Notes: generated by a model from the letters alone, not told the origin. Positions 1 through 8,960 are shown, counted from the first letter of the stretch. The stretch: DNA of 64,000 nucleotides from Micromonospora sp. WMMD980 (GCF_029626035.1 NZ_JARUBE010000003.1:4092001-4156000); one strand, 5' to 3'. A program made the numbers and translations.

Positions 1-666
1 ACGCTGGCCGGTGGCGTGACCGCGCTGGTGGCGGACTCGTTCACCCGCCCGGTCGCGGTGCCGGTGCTGGTCGTGCTCACCGCGGTCGCGCTCTCCCTCG
101 ACTGGATCGACGGGCAGGTGGCGCGGCGCACCGGCACGGTCAGCGCGCTCGGGGCCCGGTTCGACATGGAGGTCGACTCCTTCCTCGTCCTGGTGCTCTG
201 CGTCCACGTCAGCGGCCAGCTCGGCCCGTGGGTGCTGGTCATCGGCGCGATGCGGTACGCCTTCGTGGTGGCCGGCTGGGTGCTGCCCTGGCTGAACGGC
301 TCGTTGCCGCCGCGCTACTGGCGCAAGACGGTCGCCGCGATCCAGGGCATCGCGCTGGCCGTGGTGGCGGCGGACGTGCTGCCCCTCGTGCCGGCCGGCG
401 CGCTGCTGGCCGGCGCGCTCGCGCTGCTGCTCGAGTCGTTCGGCCGCGACGTGCTCTGGCTGTGGCGGCACCGCGCCGACGTCACCCGCCCGCAGGCCGT
501 CCGTCCGCCGGTCACCCGCCCGCGGGCGGTCCGTACGCCGGTCGCCGCCCCGGAGGTGGCCGCGCGGCCCGGGACGCCCCGCCCGGTGGCGACGCGCCGG
601 GGCGGCTGGGAGCCCGCCGCCCCGGTGCTGGTCGGCCGGGCCGAGGTCGGCGGTCGGCGCCCGTGA
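1..666 (+). CDS. CDP-alcohol phosphatidyltransferase family protein, 5' end outside window
   Basis: Membrane enzyme expected to transfer a phosphoalcohol headgroup from a CDP-alcohol. The family signature DxxDGxxAR...GxxxDxxxD is complete: DWIDGQVARR is followed by GARFDMEVD, which supply the metal- and CDP-binding aspartates. Hydrophobic segments lie on both sides of the motif. The frame is open to base 1, so the first codons are missing; a GTG at 16 is possible but would remove the first membrane segment expected before the motif. The C-terminal ~60 residues are a Pro/Arg/Ala-rich tail with a repeated RPPVTRP-like unit, probably disordered. The stop overlaps the next gene's GTG start (GTGA), so the two are translationally coupled. 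The substrate cannot be told from sequence. Confidence 0.85.
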   Translation, partial: TLAGGVTALVADSFTRPVAVPVLVVLTAVALSLDWIDGQVARRTGTVSALGARFDMEVDSFLVLVLCVHVSGQLGPWVLVIGAMRYAFVVAGWVLPWLNGSLPPRYWRKTVAAIQGIALAVVAADVLPLVPAGALLAGALALLLESFGRDVLWLWRHRADVTRPQAVRPPVTRPRAVRTPVAAPEVAARPGTPRPVATRRGGWEPAAPVLVGRAEVGGRRP

Positions 667-2405
667 CCGACGACGACCGGACTCCGCCCCCGACCGACCC
701 GCGGGCGCGCACGACCGGCGGCACCGCCTCCGAGCCGGGCGTGCCGCGGGACGTCGGCTCCGGGAACGCGGCCACCGCGGCCCCGGGCGTCGGTGCCGGC
801 GGGCGTCGCCGGGTCCTGCCGGTGCTCGCCACCGTGCTGGCCGGAGTGCTCGTGCTGGGTGCCCTGGTCGCGCCGACCGACGTCGCCGACCTCACTCCCG
901 CCGCGTTCCTGCGGATCCCGGTGGAGGGGCTGGTCGCGGTCGCCCTGCTGCTCGTGCTGCCGCCGAGGCCGCGCCGGATCGTGGCCGTGGCGCTCGGCGC
1001 GTTGCTCGGTCTGGTCCTCGTCCTCAAGCTCGCCGACCTGGGCTTCTCGACCGTCCTGGACCGACCGTTCGACCTCGTCGCCGACTGGGCGTTCCTCGGC
1101 GCCGGCGCGGAGTTCCTGGCCGAGTCGTACGGGCGGCCCGCCCAGGTGGGAGCCGTGGCGGTGGCCGTGGTCGCGGTCGTCGCCGTACCCGTGCTGGTGA
1201 CGTTGTCGATGCGTCGGCTGGCCCGGTTGCTGGGCGAGCACCGGCTCGTCGGCGCGCGTACCGCCGCGGCGTTCGCCGCCGCCTGGGTGGTCTGCGCCGT
1301 GCTCGGCGCGCACATCGTGCCCGGGCTGCCGGTCGCCGCCGACACCGTCGCGGCCGGCGTCTGGGATCGCACCCGGCAGGTCAACGCCGGCCTGCACGAC
1401 CAGGAGCGGCTGACCGACCAGCTCGCCGGCGACCCGTTCCACGACGCCCCCGGCGACCAGTTGTTGACCGGGCTGCGCGGCAAGGATGTCCTGGTCGCCT
1501 TCGTGGAGAGCTACGGCCGGGTGGCGGTGGAGGACCCGGAGCTGGCCCCGGAGGTGGACGCCGCGCTCGACGAGGGGACCCGCCAGCTCGCCGCGGCCGG
1601 CTACGGCAGCCGCAGCGCGTTCCTCACCTCGTCCACCACCGGCGGGGGCAGTTGGTTGGCGCACGCCACGCTGATGAGCGGCATCCGGGCGGACAACCAG
1701 TTGCGCTACACCAACCTGGTGCGCAGTGACCGGCTGACCCTCAACGGCGCGTTCAAGCGCGCCGGGTGGCGCACCTCGCTGGTCATGCCGGCACTCACCC
1801 GGGCCTGGCCGGAGGCCGACTTCTTCGCCCCCGACCGGGTCTACGGCGCCGAGGACCTCGGCTACCGGGGGCCGACGTTCAGCTTCTCCTCCCCGCCGGA
1901 CCAGTTCACCCTGGAGGCGTTCCAGCGCGCGGAGCGCGGGCCCGGGCACGCGCCGGTGATGGCCGAGATCCCGCTGCTGTCCAGCCACATCCCGTGGTCC
2001 CCGGTGCCGAAGCTGGTCGACTGGGACGACCTCGGCGACGGGTCGGTCTTCACCGGCACCAACCACGCGGACCGCGCCGACGAGGGCACTCGCGGGGCCT
2101 ACCGCAACTCCGTCGTCTACTCGCTGCGCACCCTGGTCTCCTACGTCCAGCGGTACGGCGACGAGAACCTCGTGCTGGTCTTCCTCGGCGACCACCAGCC
2201 GGCCCGGGCGATCACCGGTGCGGGGGCCGGCCGGGACGTGCCGATCACCGTCGTGGCCAAGGACCCGGCCGTGCTCGGCCAGATCGCCGGCTGGGGCTGG
2301 CAGGACGGCCTCAACCCCGCCCCGGACGCCCCCGTCTGGCCGATGGAGTCGTTCCGCGACCGGTTCCTGCGGGCCTTCGGTCCGCAGTCCAGGACTCACA
2401 GTTAG
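663..2405 (+). CDS. Membrane-anchored sulfatase/LtaS-like hydrolase or transferase
   Basis: Protein of 580 aa. A Pro/Thr-rich cytoplasmic N-terminus (~50 aa) is followed by several hydrophobic helices (about residues 55-240) and a C-terminal domain of the alkaline phosphatase/sulfatase superfamily. Visible landmarks are an FVESYGR segment where the metal and nucleophile region begins, STTGGGSWLAHATLMSG, and a late FLGDHQPA segment that fits the metal-binding D-H pair. This arrangement resembles lipoteichoic acid synthase and phosphoglycerol transferases, which act on the outer membrane face. The GTG at 663 is chosen for its 4-base overlap with the upstream phosphatidyltransferase. That neighbour and the FkbM methyltransferase suggest a role in decorating a cell-envelope glycolipid or polymer (inference). 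Confidence 0.75.
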   Translation: MTDDDRTPPPTDPRARTTGGTASEPGVPRDVGSGNAATAAPGVGAGGRRRVLPVLATVLAGVLVLGALVAPTDVADLTPAAFLRIPVEGLVAVALLLVLPPRPRRIVAVALGALLGLVLVLKLADLGFSTVLDRPFDLVADWAFLGAGAEFLAESYGRPAQVGAVAVAVVAVVAVPVLVTLSMRRLARLLGEHRLVGARTAAAFAAAWVVCAVLGAHIVPGLPVAADTVAAGVWDRTRQVNAGLHDQERLTDQLAGDPFHDAPGDQLLTGLRGKDVLVAFVESYGRVAVEDPELAPEVDAALDEGTRQLAAAGYGSRSAFLTSSTTGGGSWLAHATLMSGIRADNQLRYTNLVRSDRLTLNGAFKRAGWRTSLVMPALTRAWPEADFFAPDRVYGAEDLGYRGPTFSFSSPPDQFTLEAFQRAERGPGHAPVMAEIPLLSSHIPWSPVPKLVDWDDLGDGSVFTGTNHADRADEGTRGAYRNSVVYSLRTLVSYVQRYGDENLVLVFLGDHQPARAITGAGAGRDVPITVVAKDPAVLGQIAGWGWQDGLNPAPDAPVWPMESFRDRFLRAFGPQSRTHS

Positions 2406-2412
2406 GAACGTC

Positions 2413-3174
2413 GTGACGATGCTCGCACGGGCCTGGGGGATCACCCGGTCCCTGGCCATCTACCACGGTCAGCCGGCCAAGCACCGACGCGCCCGGGAGC
2501 TGTACGGCCGGTTCCTCTCCCCCGGCGACCTCGGCTTCGACATCGGCGCGCACGTCGGCGGCCGGGTCCGCACCTGGCGGCGGTTGGGCGCGCGGGTGGT
2601 GGCGGTCGAGCCGCAGCCGGACTGCCTGCGGGTGCTGCGCCTGGCCTTCGGCCGCGACGACGGCGTGACGATCGAGCCCACCGCGGTCGGCGCCCGGGCC
2701 GGTCGGGCCCGGCTGGAGCTGTCGTCGGCGACGCCCACGGTGTCCACCATGTCGTCGACCTGGATCGACTCGGTCACCGCCGACCCGAGCTTCGCCGGGG
2801 TGCGGTGGGACCGGTCGGTCGAGGTGCCGGTGGTGACGCTCGACGACCTGGTCGCCCGGCACGGCGAGCCGGCGTTCTGCAAGGTCGACGTCGAGGGCTT
2901 CGAGGTCGACGTGCTCGCCGGGCTGAGCCGGCCGGTGCGCGGGCTCTCCTTCGAATACCTCCCACCCGCGCACGACGCGGCGCTCGCCGCGCTCAACCTG
3001 GTGGAGCGGCTGGGGGCGGAAGCGGGCGGATACCGCTACAACTACTCGCCGGTGGAGACGATGCGGTTCGCCTCGGCCGAGTGGCTCGACGCGGCGGGGC
3101 TGGTGCGGCTGCTGGAGACGTACCGACCGGCCGGCCGCTCCGGCGACGTCTACGCCCGGCTGGCGTCCGCCTGA
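2413..3174 (+). CDS. FkbM family SAM-dependent methyltransferase
   Basis: About 253 aa. The SAM-binding region reads FDIGAHVG...VVAVEPQPDC, and the family-typical CKVDVEGFEVDVLAGL lies in the second half; FkbM enzymes are O-methyltransferases acting on polyketides, sugars or lipids. The GTG at 2413 has AGGA five bases upstream; an ATG six bases further in is the alternative. It begins eight bases after the sulfatase-like gene ends, so it is the third gene of the envelope operon. The acceptor is unknown. The family call is firm. Confidence 0.85.
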   Translation: MTMLARAWGITRSLAIYHGQPAKHRRARELYGRFLSPGDLGFDIGAHVGGRVRTWRRLGARVVAVEPQPDCLRVLRLAFGRDDGVTIEPTAVGARAGRARLELSSATPTVSTMSSTWIDSVTADPSFAGVRWDRSVEVPVVTLDDLVARHGEPAFCKVDVEGFEVDVLAGLSRPVRGLSFEYLPPAHDAALAALNLVERLGAEAGGYRYNYSPVETMRFASAEWLDAAGLVRLLETYRPAGRSGDVYARLASA

Positions 3175-3176
3175 CC

Positions 3177-3182
3177 TAGGCT
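3177..3182 (+). promoter_or_regulatory. Putative -10 box (TAGGCT), leaderless-type
   Basis: TAGGCT lies seven bases before the ATG at 3190, so transcription would begin at or next to the start codon. No Shine-Dalgarno sequence is visible. The same layout occurs before 5750, 6768 and 61676. Confidence 0.45.
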
Positions 3183-3189
3183 GGCGACC

Positions 3190-3729
3190 ATGACCCGCTA
3201 CGCCGCCCTGCTGCGGGGCGTCAACGTCGGCACCACCCGACTGGCGATGGCGGACCTGCGCCGCGTCGTCACCGGCCTCGGGCACGACGACGTCAAGACC
3301 TACCTGCAGAGCGGCAACGTGGTCTTCAGCAGCCCGCCCACCCGCGACGAGGTGCTGGCCGAGGGCATCGCGAAGCGGCTCGCCGACGAGCTGGGCCTGC
3401 GCGTGCCGGTCCTGGTCCGGGACGCGGGCGAGCTGGCCGCGGTGGCCGACGCCAGCCCGTACGCCGGGCGCCAGGACGACCCGACGCGGGTGCTGGTGGC
3501 GTTCCTGTCCGCCGCGCCCACGGCGGCGCGGGTCCGCGCGCTGGCCGTGCCGTCCGGCGAGGAGATGGAGTACGCGGTGGCCGGCCGGGAGCTGCACCTG
3601 CACTACCCGGCCGGCAACTACGGGCGGACGAAGTTCACCACCGCGTACCTGGAGAAGACGTTGGGCGTGGTGGTGACGGTGCGCAACTGGAAGTCGGTGC
3701 TGGCGTTGCGCGACCTGACCGCCGGTTGA
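3190..3729 (+). CDS. DUF1697 domain-containing protein
   Basis: 179 aa, full length for DUF1697. The family's opening RYAALLRGVNVG and the later YLQSGNVVFSS and NYGRTKFT segments are all present. Function is unknown for the family; the proteins are small, soluble and widespread in actinobacteria. It has its own apparent leaderless promoter and is convergent with the downstream hydrolase gene (4 bases apart), so it is probably monocistronic. Confidence 0.9.
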   Translation: MTRYAALLRGVNVGTTRLAMADLRRVVTGLGHDDVKTYLQSGNVVFSSPPTRDEVLAEGIAKRLADELGLRVPVLVRDAGELAAVADASPYAGRQDDPTRVLVAFLSAAPTAARVRALAVPSGEEMEYAVAGRELHLHYPAGNYGRTKFTTAYLEKTLGVVVTVRNWKSVLALRDLTAG

Positions 3730-3733
3730 CAGG

Positions 3734-4714
3734 TCAGAACCGGTACGCGGTGTGGTAGTCGGGCACCAGCACCCGGCTGCGCGGTGACACCCGGCGCACC
3801 TCGGCGATCAGGGCGTCCAGGCGGGCGCGGTCCGTGGCGGCGACCGTCGGCGGGTTGACCAGCGGGGTTTCGAAGTTGTCCCAGTGCACCGGCACCACGA
3901 CCTTCGGGTGCCCCAGCGCGGCCATCAGCCGGGGCACGTAGTCGGCGACGGCTGTGGTGGCGGCGGAGGCGATCATCGCCACGTCCGGCGCGAGCCCGGT
4001 CAGCTTGCGCTCGTCGAGGTCGCTGGCGCCCATGAAGAACACCGACGGCCCGCCGTCCACCCGGACCTGGTAGGCGAGCGTGTCCCCCTCGGGCAGGTCG
4101 GAGATCCGCTCCGGGCGCGGCGGCGGGCTGACCCGGACGCCGGGGAAGGCCATCGACCAGCCGGCGTTGCGGCTGTGCAGTGAGCCGACCACCTCGACCG
4201 TGTAGCCGTCGAAGTCGAGCACCTCCCCGCCCTTGACCGGGGCGAGCTGACCGGCCGGCAGCCCGTACGCCAGACCCAGGTGGTAGGCGGTGAGCGTGCC
4301 GAGAACCCGGGCGCCGGTCCGGGCGGCGATGTGCGGCACGTCGTTGTAGTGGTCCCAGTGGGTGTGGGTGACCAGGATGTTCTCGGCCCGGTCGGCGAGC
4401 CGGTCGACCACGTCGGTGGCCACGGTCAGCGGGGTGTCCGGGCGGAACCCGCCGGTGAACAGGCCGGTGTCGTAGCGGCTCAGGTACGGGTCGACGAGCA
4501 CGGTCCGGTCGCCGATGTCGATCCGCCAGCCGGCCGTACCCCACCAGCGGAAGCTCACCGCGCCGGGTTTCCGGCCGGCCGGGGCGGCAGTGGTGGTGGC
4601 GGCCCGGGCCGGGGCGCCGGCGACGAGCCCGGCGGTGGTGACGGCGGCGGCGCCGACGGCGGTGTCGCGCAGGAGGCGGCGGCGGGTGTGGCCGGTCGGT
4701 CGGTTCTCGGACAT
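3734..4714 (-). CDS. Tat-exported MBL-fold (UlaG-like) metallo-hydrolase
   Basis: 326 aa. The N-terminus has a twin-arginine signal (TRRRLLRD, then a hydrophobic run ending in Ala-rich sequence, residues ~10-45), so the enzyme is probably exported folded. The metallo-beta-lactamase metal motif HTHWDH is intact, with further His/Asp ligands in GSLHSRN and FMGASDLDE; the overall pattern resembles UlaG-type lactonases and phosphodiesterases. The ATG at 4714 is preferred over a start 24 codons upstream because GGGGAGGA lies just before it and it begins the Tat signal. Substrate unknown. Confidence 0.85.
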   Translation of the reverse strand: MSENRPTGHTRRRLLRDTAVGAAAVTTAGLVAGAPARAATTTAAPAGRKPGAVSFRWWGTAGWRIDIGDRTVLVDPYLSRYDTGLFTGGFRPDTPLTVATDVVDRLADRAENILVTHTHWDHYNDVPHIAARTGARVLGTLTAYHLGLAYGLPAGQLAPVKGGEVLDFDGYTVEVVGSLHSRNAGWSMAFPGVRVSPPPRPERISDLPEGDTLAYQVRVDGGPSVFFMGASDLDERKLTGLAPDVAMIASAATTAVADYVPRLMAALGHPKVVVPVHWDNFETPLVNPPTVAATDRARLDALIAEVRRVSPRSRVLVPDYHTAYRF

Positions 4715-4832
4715 GGGTCGTCCTCCCCGTTCGGGTTCGTGGGATCGGTCGACCCACTCCACCACCGGACCGTCGGCCGTGTCCAAGATCGAAAGCCGGC
4801 AGGTTCGATATCCGAACCGATATCACCGCAGG

Positions 4833-5711
4833 TCAGCGCAGGGATTCGACGGCCGTCCGGGCGGCCTCCCCGATCGCCAGGTCCACGTCGATCCGACGGG
4901 TGTCGAGGCGGTCGGTGCGCGCCAGGACCGCGACGGCGTACCGGTCGCCGCCGGGATACTCCGCGACCCCGGCCTCCAGGTGCAGGCCGGGCAGGGTGCC
5001 GGTCTTGCCGGCGACCCGGACGCCGGGCGGGAAGCCGGCCGCGAGCCGGGTCCAGAAGAGCTGCCGGGCCATCAGCTCCCGGACCGTCGCGCAGGCCGCC
5101 GCCGGACCGGCCTCGTCCCGCCAGATCAGGCACAGCAGCCGGGTCAGCTCCCGGGCGGTGCTGGCGGACGTGTGCTCCGGGTCGAAGACCCGCATGGCCC
5201 GGACCCGCTCCGGCGGCAGGGTGGGGAAGATCCGCGCGAAGTCCGCCTCGGTCCGCGCGCCGACGTCGGCGAGCATCGTCTCGACCAGGTGCCGGGGGCC
5301 GCCGACGATCCGGGTACGCGGTAGCCCCAGCTCCGCGGCGAGCATCGACGGCACGTCCGGGCCGACCCGGCGCAGCAGCAGGTCGGCAACCGTGTTGTCG
5401 CTGACCGACATGGCGAGGTAGGCGAGGTCGCGCAGCGACATCTCGACGTCGTCGGCGCAGCCGGCCACCCCCCAGCCGCCGAGCCGGTCGGCGCTGCCGA
5501 CCAGCACCCGCTCGGTCGGGTCGAGCTGACCGGCGGCGACCTGCCGGGCGAACTCCAGCACCAGCAGGATCTTGAAGACGGACGCGATGACGATCCGCTC
5601 GTCGGCCCCCAGCGCCACCTGGCGCGCCGGATCGTCCACGTCGGCCACGTGCAGGCAACCGGTCAGCCCGGCCCGCCCGAAGATCTCCGCCACCCGCTGC
5701 GCCGCGTCCAC
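4833..5711 (-). CDS. Serine hydrolase, class A beta-lactamase-like
   Basis: 292 aa with the three active-site motifs of penicillin-recognising serine enzymes: SVFK (SxxK), SDN, and KTG near the C-terminus. The omega-loop ExxLN that gives class A enzymes deacylation activity is not evident; in its place the sequence reads FDPEHTSAST. No signal peptide is visible, which is odd for a lactamase. A cytoplasmic esterase or peptidase-like role is as likely as antibiotic resistance. It is divergent from the LysR gene, whose product may control it (inference). Confidence 0.75.
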   Translation of the reverse strand: MDAAQRVAEIFGRAGLTGCLHVADVDDPARQVALGADERIVIASVFKILLVLEFARQVAAGQLDPTERVLVGSADRLGGWGVAGCADDVEMSLRDLAYLAMSVSDNTVADLLLRRVGPDVPSMLAAELGLPRTRIVGGPRHLVETMLADVGARTEADFARIFPTLPPERVRAMRVFDPEHTSASTARELTRLLCLIWRDEAGPAAACATVRELMARQLFWTRLAAGFPPGVRVAGKTGTLPGLHLEAGVAEYPGGDRYAVAVLARTDRLDTRRIDVDLAIGEAARTAVESLR

Positions 5712-5737
5712 GCCGACACGGTAGTCAGCGCGCGGGT

Positions 5738-5743
5738 TAGGGT
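5738..5743 (+). promoter_or_regulatory. Putative -10 box (TAGGGT) of the LysR gene
   Basis: TAGGGT sits six bases before the GTG start at 5750, matching the leaderless pattern. It lies in the 38-base gap between two divergent genes, so regulator binding here could affect both. Confidence 0.4.
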
Positions 5744-5749
5744 GCGCGG

Positions 5750-6727
5750 GTGGACCTGCTGCGACACCTGCGGCACTTCGTGGTGGTCGCCCGGGAGCTG
5801 CACTTCGGTCGCGCCGCCGAGACGCTGGGCATGGCGCAACCCCCGCTGAGCCAGTCGATCCGGCGGCTGGAACAGGAGTTGGGCACGACCCTGTTCGACC
5901 GGTCGCAGCGGCGGGTCCGCCTCACCACGGCCGGTCAACTGCTGCTGGGCGAGGCCGACGACCTGCTCACCGGGGAACGCCGGCTGCGCCTCCTCGCCGA
6001 CCGGATGGGCCGGGGCGCGCTCGGCGCGCTGCGCGCCGGCGTACCCCCGGAGACGCCGGCCGTGACGCTGCGTGCGTTGCTCGACGGCCTGGCCGCGCGT
6101 GCGCCCGGGCTCGACCTGGATCTGCACGAGCTGACCAGCGCCGAGCAGCGGCGAATGTTGGCGGAGGGTCGGCTGGACGTCGGCCTGCTGCACCACCCGG
6201 TCGAGGAGGCCGGGCTGCGGTTCGGCGAGCCGGTGGACGTGACGGTCGGCGCGTTGCTGCCCCGGTTCTCGCCGCTGGCCCGGGGCCGCGAGGTCGCGCT
6301 GGCCGACCTGGCCGGCCTGGATCTGGTCACCGCGCCGCCGGCCACCGCGCCCGGCTGGCACGCGCACCTGCTGACCGTGTGCCGGCGGCACGGCTTCATC
6401 CCGCGCCGGGTCCGTCCGGCGGGTAACCCGGAGTTCCTGCTCGGCCTGCTCCTCGCCGGCGGCGCGGTGGCCGTCGAGCCGGCGACGCTGGCCCGTCGGG
6501 AGCCACGCCTCGCCTGGCGGCCGCTCGCCGGCGCGCCGCTGGTCCGGCGGATCTCCGCGGCCTGGCCGAGCCGGACGGCGCACCCGGCGGCGCCGATGTT
6601 CGGCCGGCTCGCCGCCGAGGTGCTGGCCGCGCCGGAGGTGCCGACCGGACCGGCGCCCCGCACGCCGCCGGAGCGCCCCTGGCCGGTGCTGTTCGAGGCC
6701 GGCCGGGGCGAAACGTTGCCGCGATGA
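5750..6727 (+). CDS. LysR family transcriptional regulator
   Basis: 325 aa. The N-terminal winged HTH is typical: LRHFVVVARELHFGRAAE, then the recognition helix PPLSQSIRRLEQELG and LFDRSQRRVRLTTAG. The C-terminal co-inducer domain spans roughly residues 90-295, and a Pro-rich tail follows. LysR proteins usually control a divergent neighbour; here that is the serine hydrolase 38 bases away. Start chosen for the -10 box placement and the family's N-terminal alignment. The inducer cannot be predicted. Confidence 0.9.
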   Translation: MDLLRHLRHFVVVARELHFGRAAETLGMAQPPLSQSIRRLEQELGTTLFDRSQRRVRLTTAGQLLLGEADDLLTGERRLRLLADRMGRGALGALRAGVPPETPAVTLRALLDGLAARAPGLDLDLHELTSAEQRRMLAEGRLDVGLLHHPVEEAGLRFGEPVDVTVGALLPRFSPLARGREVALADLAGLDLVTAPPATAPGWHAHLLTVCRRHGFIPRRVRPAGNPEFLLGLLLAGGAVAVEPATLARREPRLAWRPLAGAPLVRRISAAWPSRTAHPAAPMFGRLAAEVLAAPEVPTGPAPRTPPERPWPVLFEAGRGETLPR

Positions 6728-6753
6728 TCTCCCGGAGTTCACCGGACACCGGC

Positions 6754-6759
6754 TAGCAT
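6754..6759 (+). promoter_or_regulatory. Putative -10 box (TAGCAT) of the nuclease gene
   Basis: TAGCAT lies eight bases before the ATG at 6768, with no Shine-Dalgarno sequence between them. Confidence 0.4.
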
Positions 6760-6767
6760 CGTCGTTC

Positions 6768-7931
6768 ATGAATATCAGGAGCATCACCCGCTCGCGACCC
6801 GGGCGGCTGATCGCGGCGGTCGTGCTGACCGTCACCGTCGCCACCCCGCCGGCGGTGACGAACGCGGCGTCGGCGGCGGCCACCCTGACCGTGTCGCAGG
6901 CGCTCGCCGCGCAGGACGGCCGCACCGCCACGGTCAGCGGCTGGGTCGTCGGCCAGCCCACCGCCACGAACACGGTGATCACGTCCGGCTACACCGCGGA
7001 CACCGCTATCGCGATCGCCGACCAGGCCGGCGAGACCAGCACCGGCCGGATGCTGTACGTGCAGGTCACCGCCGCCTGGCGGAGCACCTTCGGGCTGCTG
7101 ACCAATCCGTCCCTGCGCGGGCGGCAGGTCACCGCCACCGGCACCCTGACCGCCTACTTCAGCCACGGCGGCCTGAAGAACCCGAGCGCGATGAGCCTGG
7201 GCGGCGGCGCCACGCCGAGCCCGACCCCGACCGGCACCGCCTCGCCCGGCGCCTACTACGCGGCCGCCGCCGGCAAGACCGGGCCCGCGCTGCGCACCGC
7301 CCTGCACACCATCATTAAGGTGCAGACCACGCTCACCTACGACCAGGTGTGGGAGGCGCTCAAGGACACCGACCAGGACCCGGCGAACCCGGTCAACGTG
7401 ATCCTGCTCTACAGCGGCCGCTCGCAGCACAAGACCGCCAACGGCGGCGGCGCCGACGACTGGAACCGGGAACACGTCTGGGCCAAGTCGCACGGCGACT
7501 TCGGCACCGCCACCGGCCCCGGCACCGACGTGCACCACCTGCGACCGGAGGACGTGTCGGTCAACTCGGCCCGTGGCAACAAGGACTTCGACACCGGCGG
7601 CAGCGCGGTCGCCCAGGCGCCCGGCTGCTACACCGACGCCGACTCGTTCGAGCCGCGCGACGCGGTGAAGGGCGACGTCGCCCGGATGATCCTCTACATG
7701 GCGATCCGGTACGAGGGCGACGACGGCTGGCCGGACCTGGAGCCGAACGACTCGGTGGCCAACGGCGGCGCGCCCCGCCTCGGGCGGCTCACGAAGCTGC
7801 TGGCCTGGCACGAGCAGGACCCGCCGGACGCCTTCGAGCAGCGCCGCAACCAGCGCATCTACGAGCGCTGGCAGGGCAACCGCAATCCGTTCGTCGACCA
7901 CCCGGAGTGGGCGCGGGCGATCTGGGGCTGA
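6768..7931 (+). CDS. Secreted endonuclease I family nuclease with N-terminal OB-fold-like domain
   Basis: 387 aa. A basic start plus hydrophobic stretch (residues 1-~38, ending AASAAA) is a Sec-type signal peptide. Residues ~40-140 (VSQALAAQDGRTATVSGWVVG...) look like the OB-fold/DUF6359 module of extracellular nucleases such as YhcR. A Thr/Pro linker leads to an endonuclease I domain: WNREHVWAKSHGDFG and DVHHLRPEDVSVNSARGN carry the beta-beta-alpha-metal histidines and metal-binding Asn. It likely degrades extracellular DNA or RNA for nutrients. Single gene, leaderless-type promoter. Confidence 0.85.
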   Translation: MNIRSITRSRPGRLIAAVVLTVTVATPPAVTNAASAAATLTVSQALAAQDGRTATVSGWVVGQPTATNTVITSGYTADTAIAIADQAGETSTGRMLYVQVTAAWRSTFGLLTNPSLRGRQVTATGTLTAYFSHGGLKNPSAMSLGGGATPSPTPTGTASPGAYYAAAAGKTGPALRTALHTIIKVQTTLTYDQVWEALKDTDQDPANPVNVILLYSGRSQHKTANGGGADDWNREHVWAKSHGDFGTATGPGTDVHHLRPEDVSVNSARGNKDFDTGGSAVAQAPGCYTDADSFEPRDAVKGDVARMILYMAIRYEGDDGWPDLEPNDSVANGGAPRLGRLTKLLAWHEQDPPDAFEQRRNQRIYERWQGNRNPFVDHPEWARAIWG

Positions 7932-8065
7932 CGCTTGTCCCAGATCACCCACCGGCGGCGTGAGGACGCCCGCGCAGCGGGTAGGAACACCGGGTGGCAC
8001 GGCCCGGACGCCGGCTCGTGGAAGCGCTTCCGGGCACCCCCGAACGATCGGAGACGAGGCACGAC

Positions 8066-8920
8066 ATGGCCGACAACAGCGTTCCGGACATCTCGCTCAA
8101 CGACGGCAACTCCATCCCACAGCTCGGCTTCGGGGTGTTCCAGATCGAGCCGAAGGACACCGCGAAGGCGGTCGGCACGGCGCTGGAGATCGGCTACCGG
8201 CACATCGACACCGCCCAGATGTACGGCAACGAGGCCGAGGTGGGTCAGGCCGTCCGCGCCTCCGGGCTGGACCGGGGCGACATCTTCGTCACCAGCAAGC
8301 TGAACAACGGTTTCCACCGCCCGGACGACGCCCGTAAGGCGTTCGAGCAGTCGTTGCGGGAGATGAAGTTCGACTACCTCGACCTGTTCCTGATCCACTG
8401 GCCGCTGCCCACGCTCTACGACGGCGACTTCGTCTCCACCTGGAAGGTGCTGGAGGAGCTTCGACGCGACGGGAGGGTGAAGTCGGTCGGCGTGTCCAAC
8501 TTCCAGGTCGCCCACCTGGAGCGACTGGCCGCCGAGGCGGACGTGGTGCCGGCGGTCAACCAGATCGAGGCGCACCCCTACTTCGGCAACGAGGAGGTGC
8601 GGTCGTACGACCTGTCGCACAACATCCTCACCGAGGCGTGGTCCCCGATCGCCCAGGGCAAGGTGCTCGACGACCCGACCGTGGTGGACGTCGCCGAGCA
8701 GGTCGGGCGCACCCCGGCCCAGGTGGTGCTGCGCTGGCACGTGCAGCGCGGCGACATCGTCTTCCCGAAGTCGACCACCCCGAAGCGGATCGAGGAGAAC
8801 TTCGGCATCTTCGACTTCACGCTCGACGACGCCGCGATGGACCGGCTCACCGCGCTGGACAAGGGCGAGGATGGCCGGCAGGGCCCCAACCCGGACACGT
8901 TCGACTACGTGCCGAACTGA
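8066..8920 (+). CDS. Aldo/keto reductase (2,5-diketo-D-gluconate reductase-like)
   Basis: 284 aa, usual AKR length. The catalytic tetrad is visible: Asp in GYRHIDTAQ, Tyr in MYGNE, Lys in FVTSKLNN and His in FLIHWPLP. The NADPH-binding PKSTTPKRI near residue 235 is also present. The ATG at 8066 is used because the family begins at this point; an in-frame start 24 codons earlier gives an unrelated basic leader. It probably reduces small aldehydes or ketones. A strong terminator follows immediately. Confidence 0.9.
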   Translation: MADNSVPDISLNDGNSIPQLGFGVFQIEPKDTAKAVGTALEIGYRHIDTAQMYGNEAEVGQAVRASGLDRGDIFVTSKLNNGFHRPDDARKAFEQSLREMKFDYLDLFLIHWPLPTLYDGDFVSTWKVLEELRRDGRVKSVGVSNFQVAHLERLAAEADVVPAVNQIEAHPYFGNEEVRSYDLSHNILTEAWSPIAQGKVLDDPTVVDVAEQVGRTPAQVVLRWHVQRGDIVFPKSTTPKRIEENFGIFDFTLDDAAMDRLTALDKGEDGRQGPNPDTFDYVPN

Positions 8921-8936
8921 CCCACTACGCGCCGCA

Positions 8937-8960
8937 GGGGCCCCGGACGACCGGGGCCCC
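8937..8960 (+). terminator. Rho-independent-type hairpin after the aldo/keto reductase
   Basis: Perfect 10-bp stem GGGGCCCCGG / CCGGGGCCCC with loop ACGA, followed by TTCCG. It lies 16 bases after the stop codon. Confidence 0.7.

Noticed and set aside
315..2459. A 714-aa minus-strand reading frame opposite the sulfatase operon
   Set aside because: Arg/Gly/Ala-rich translation typical of antisense frames in high-GC DNA, with no domain.
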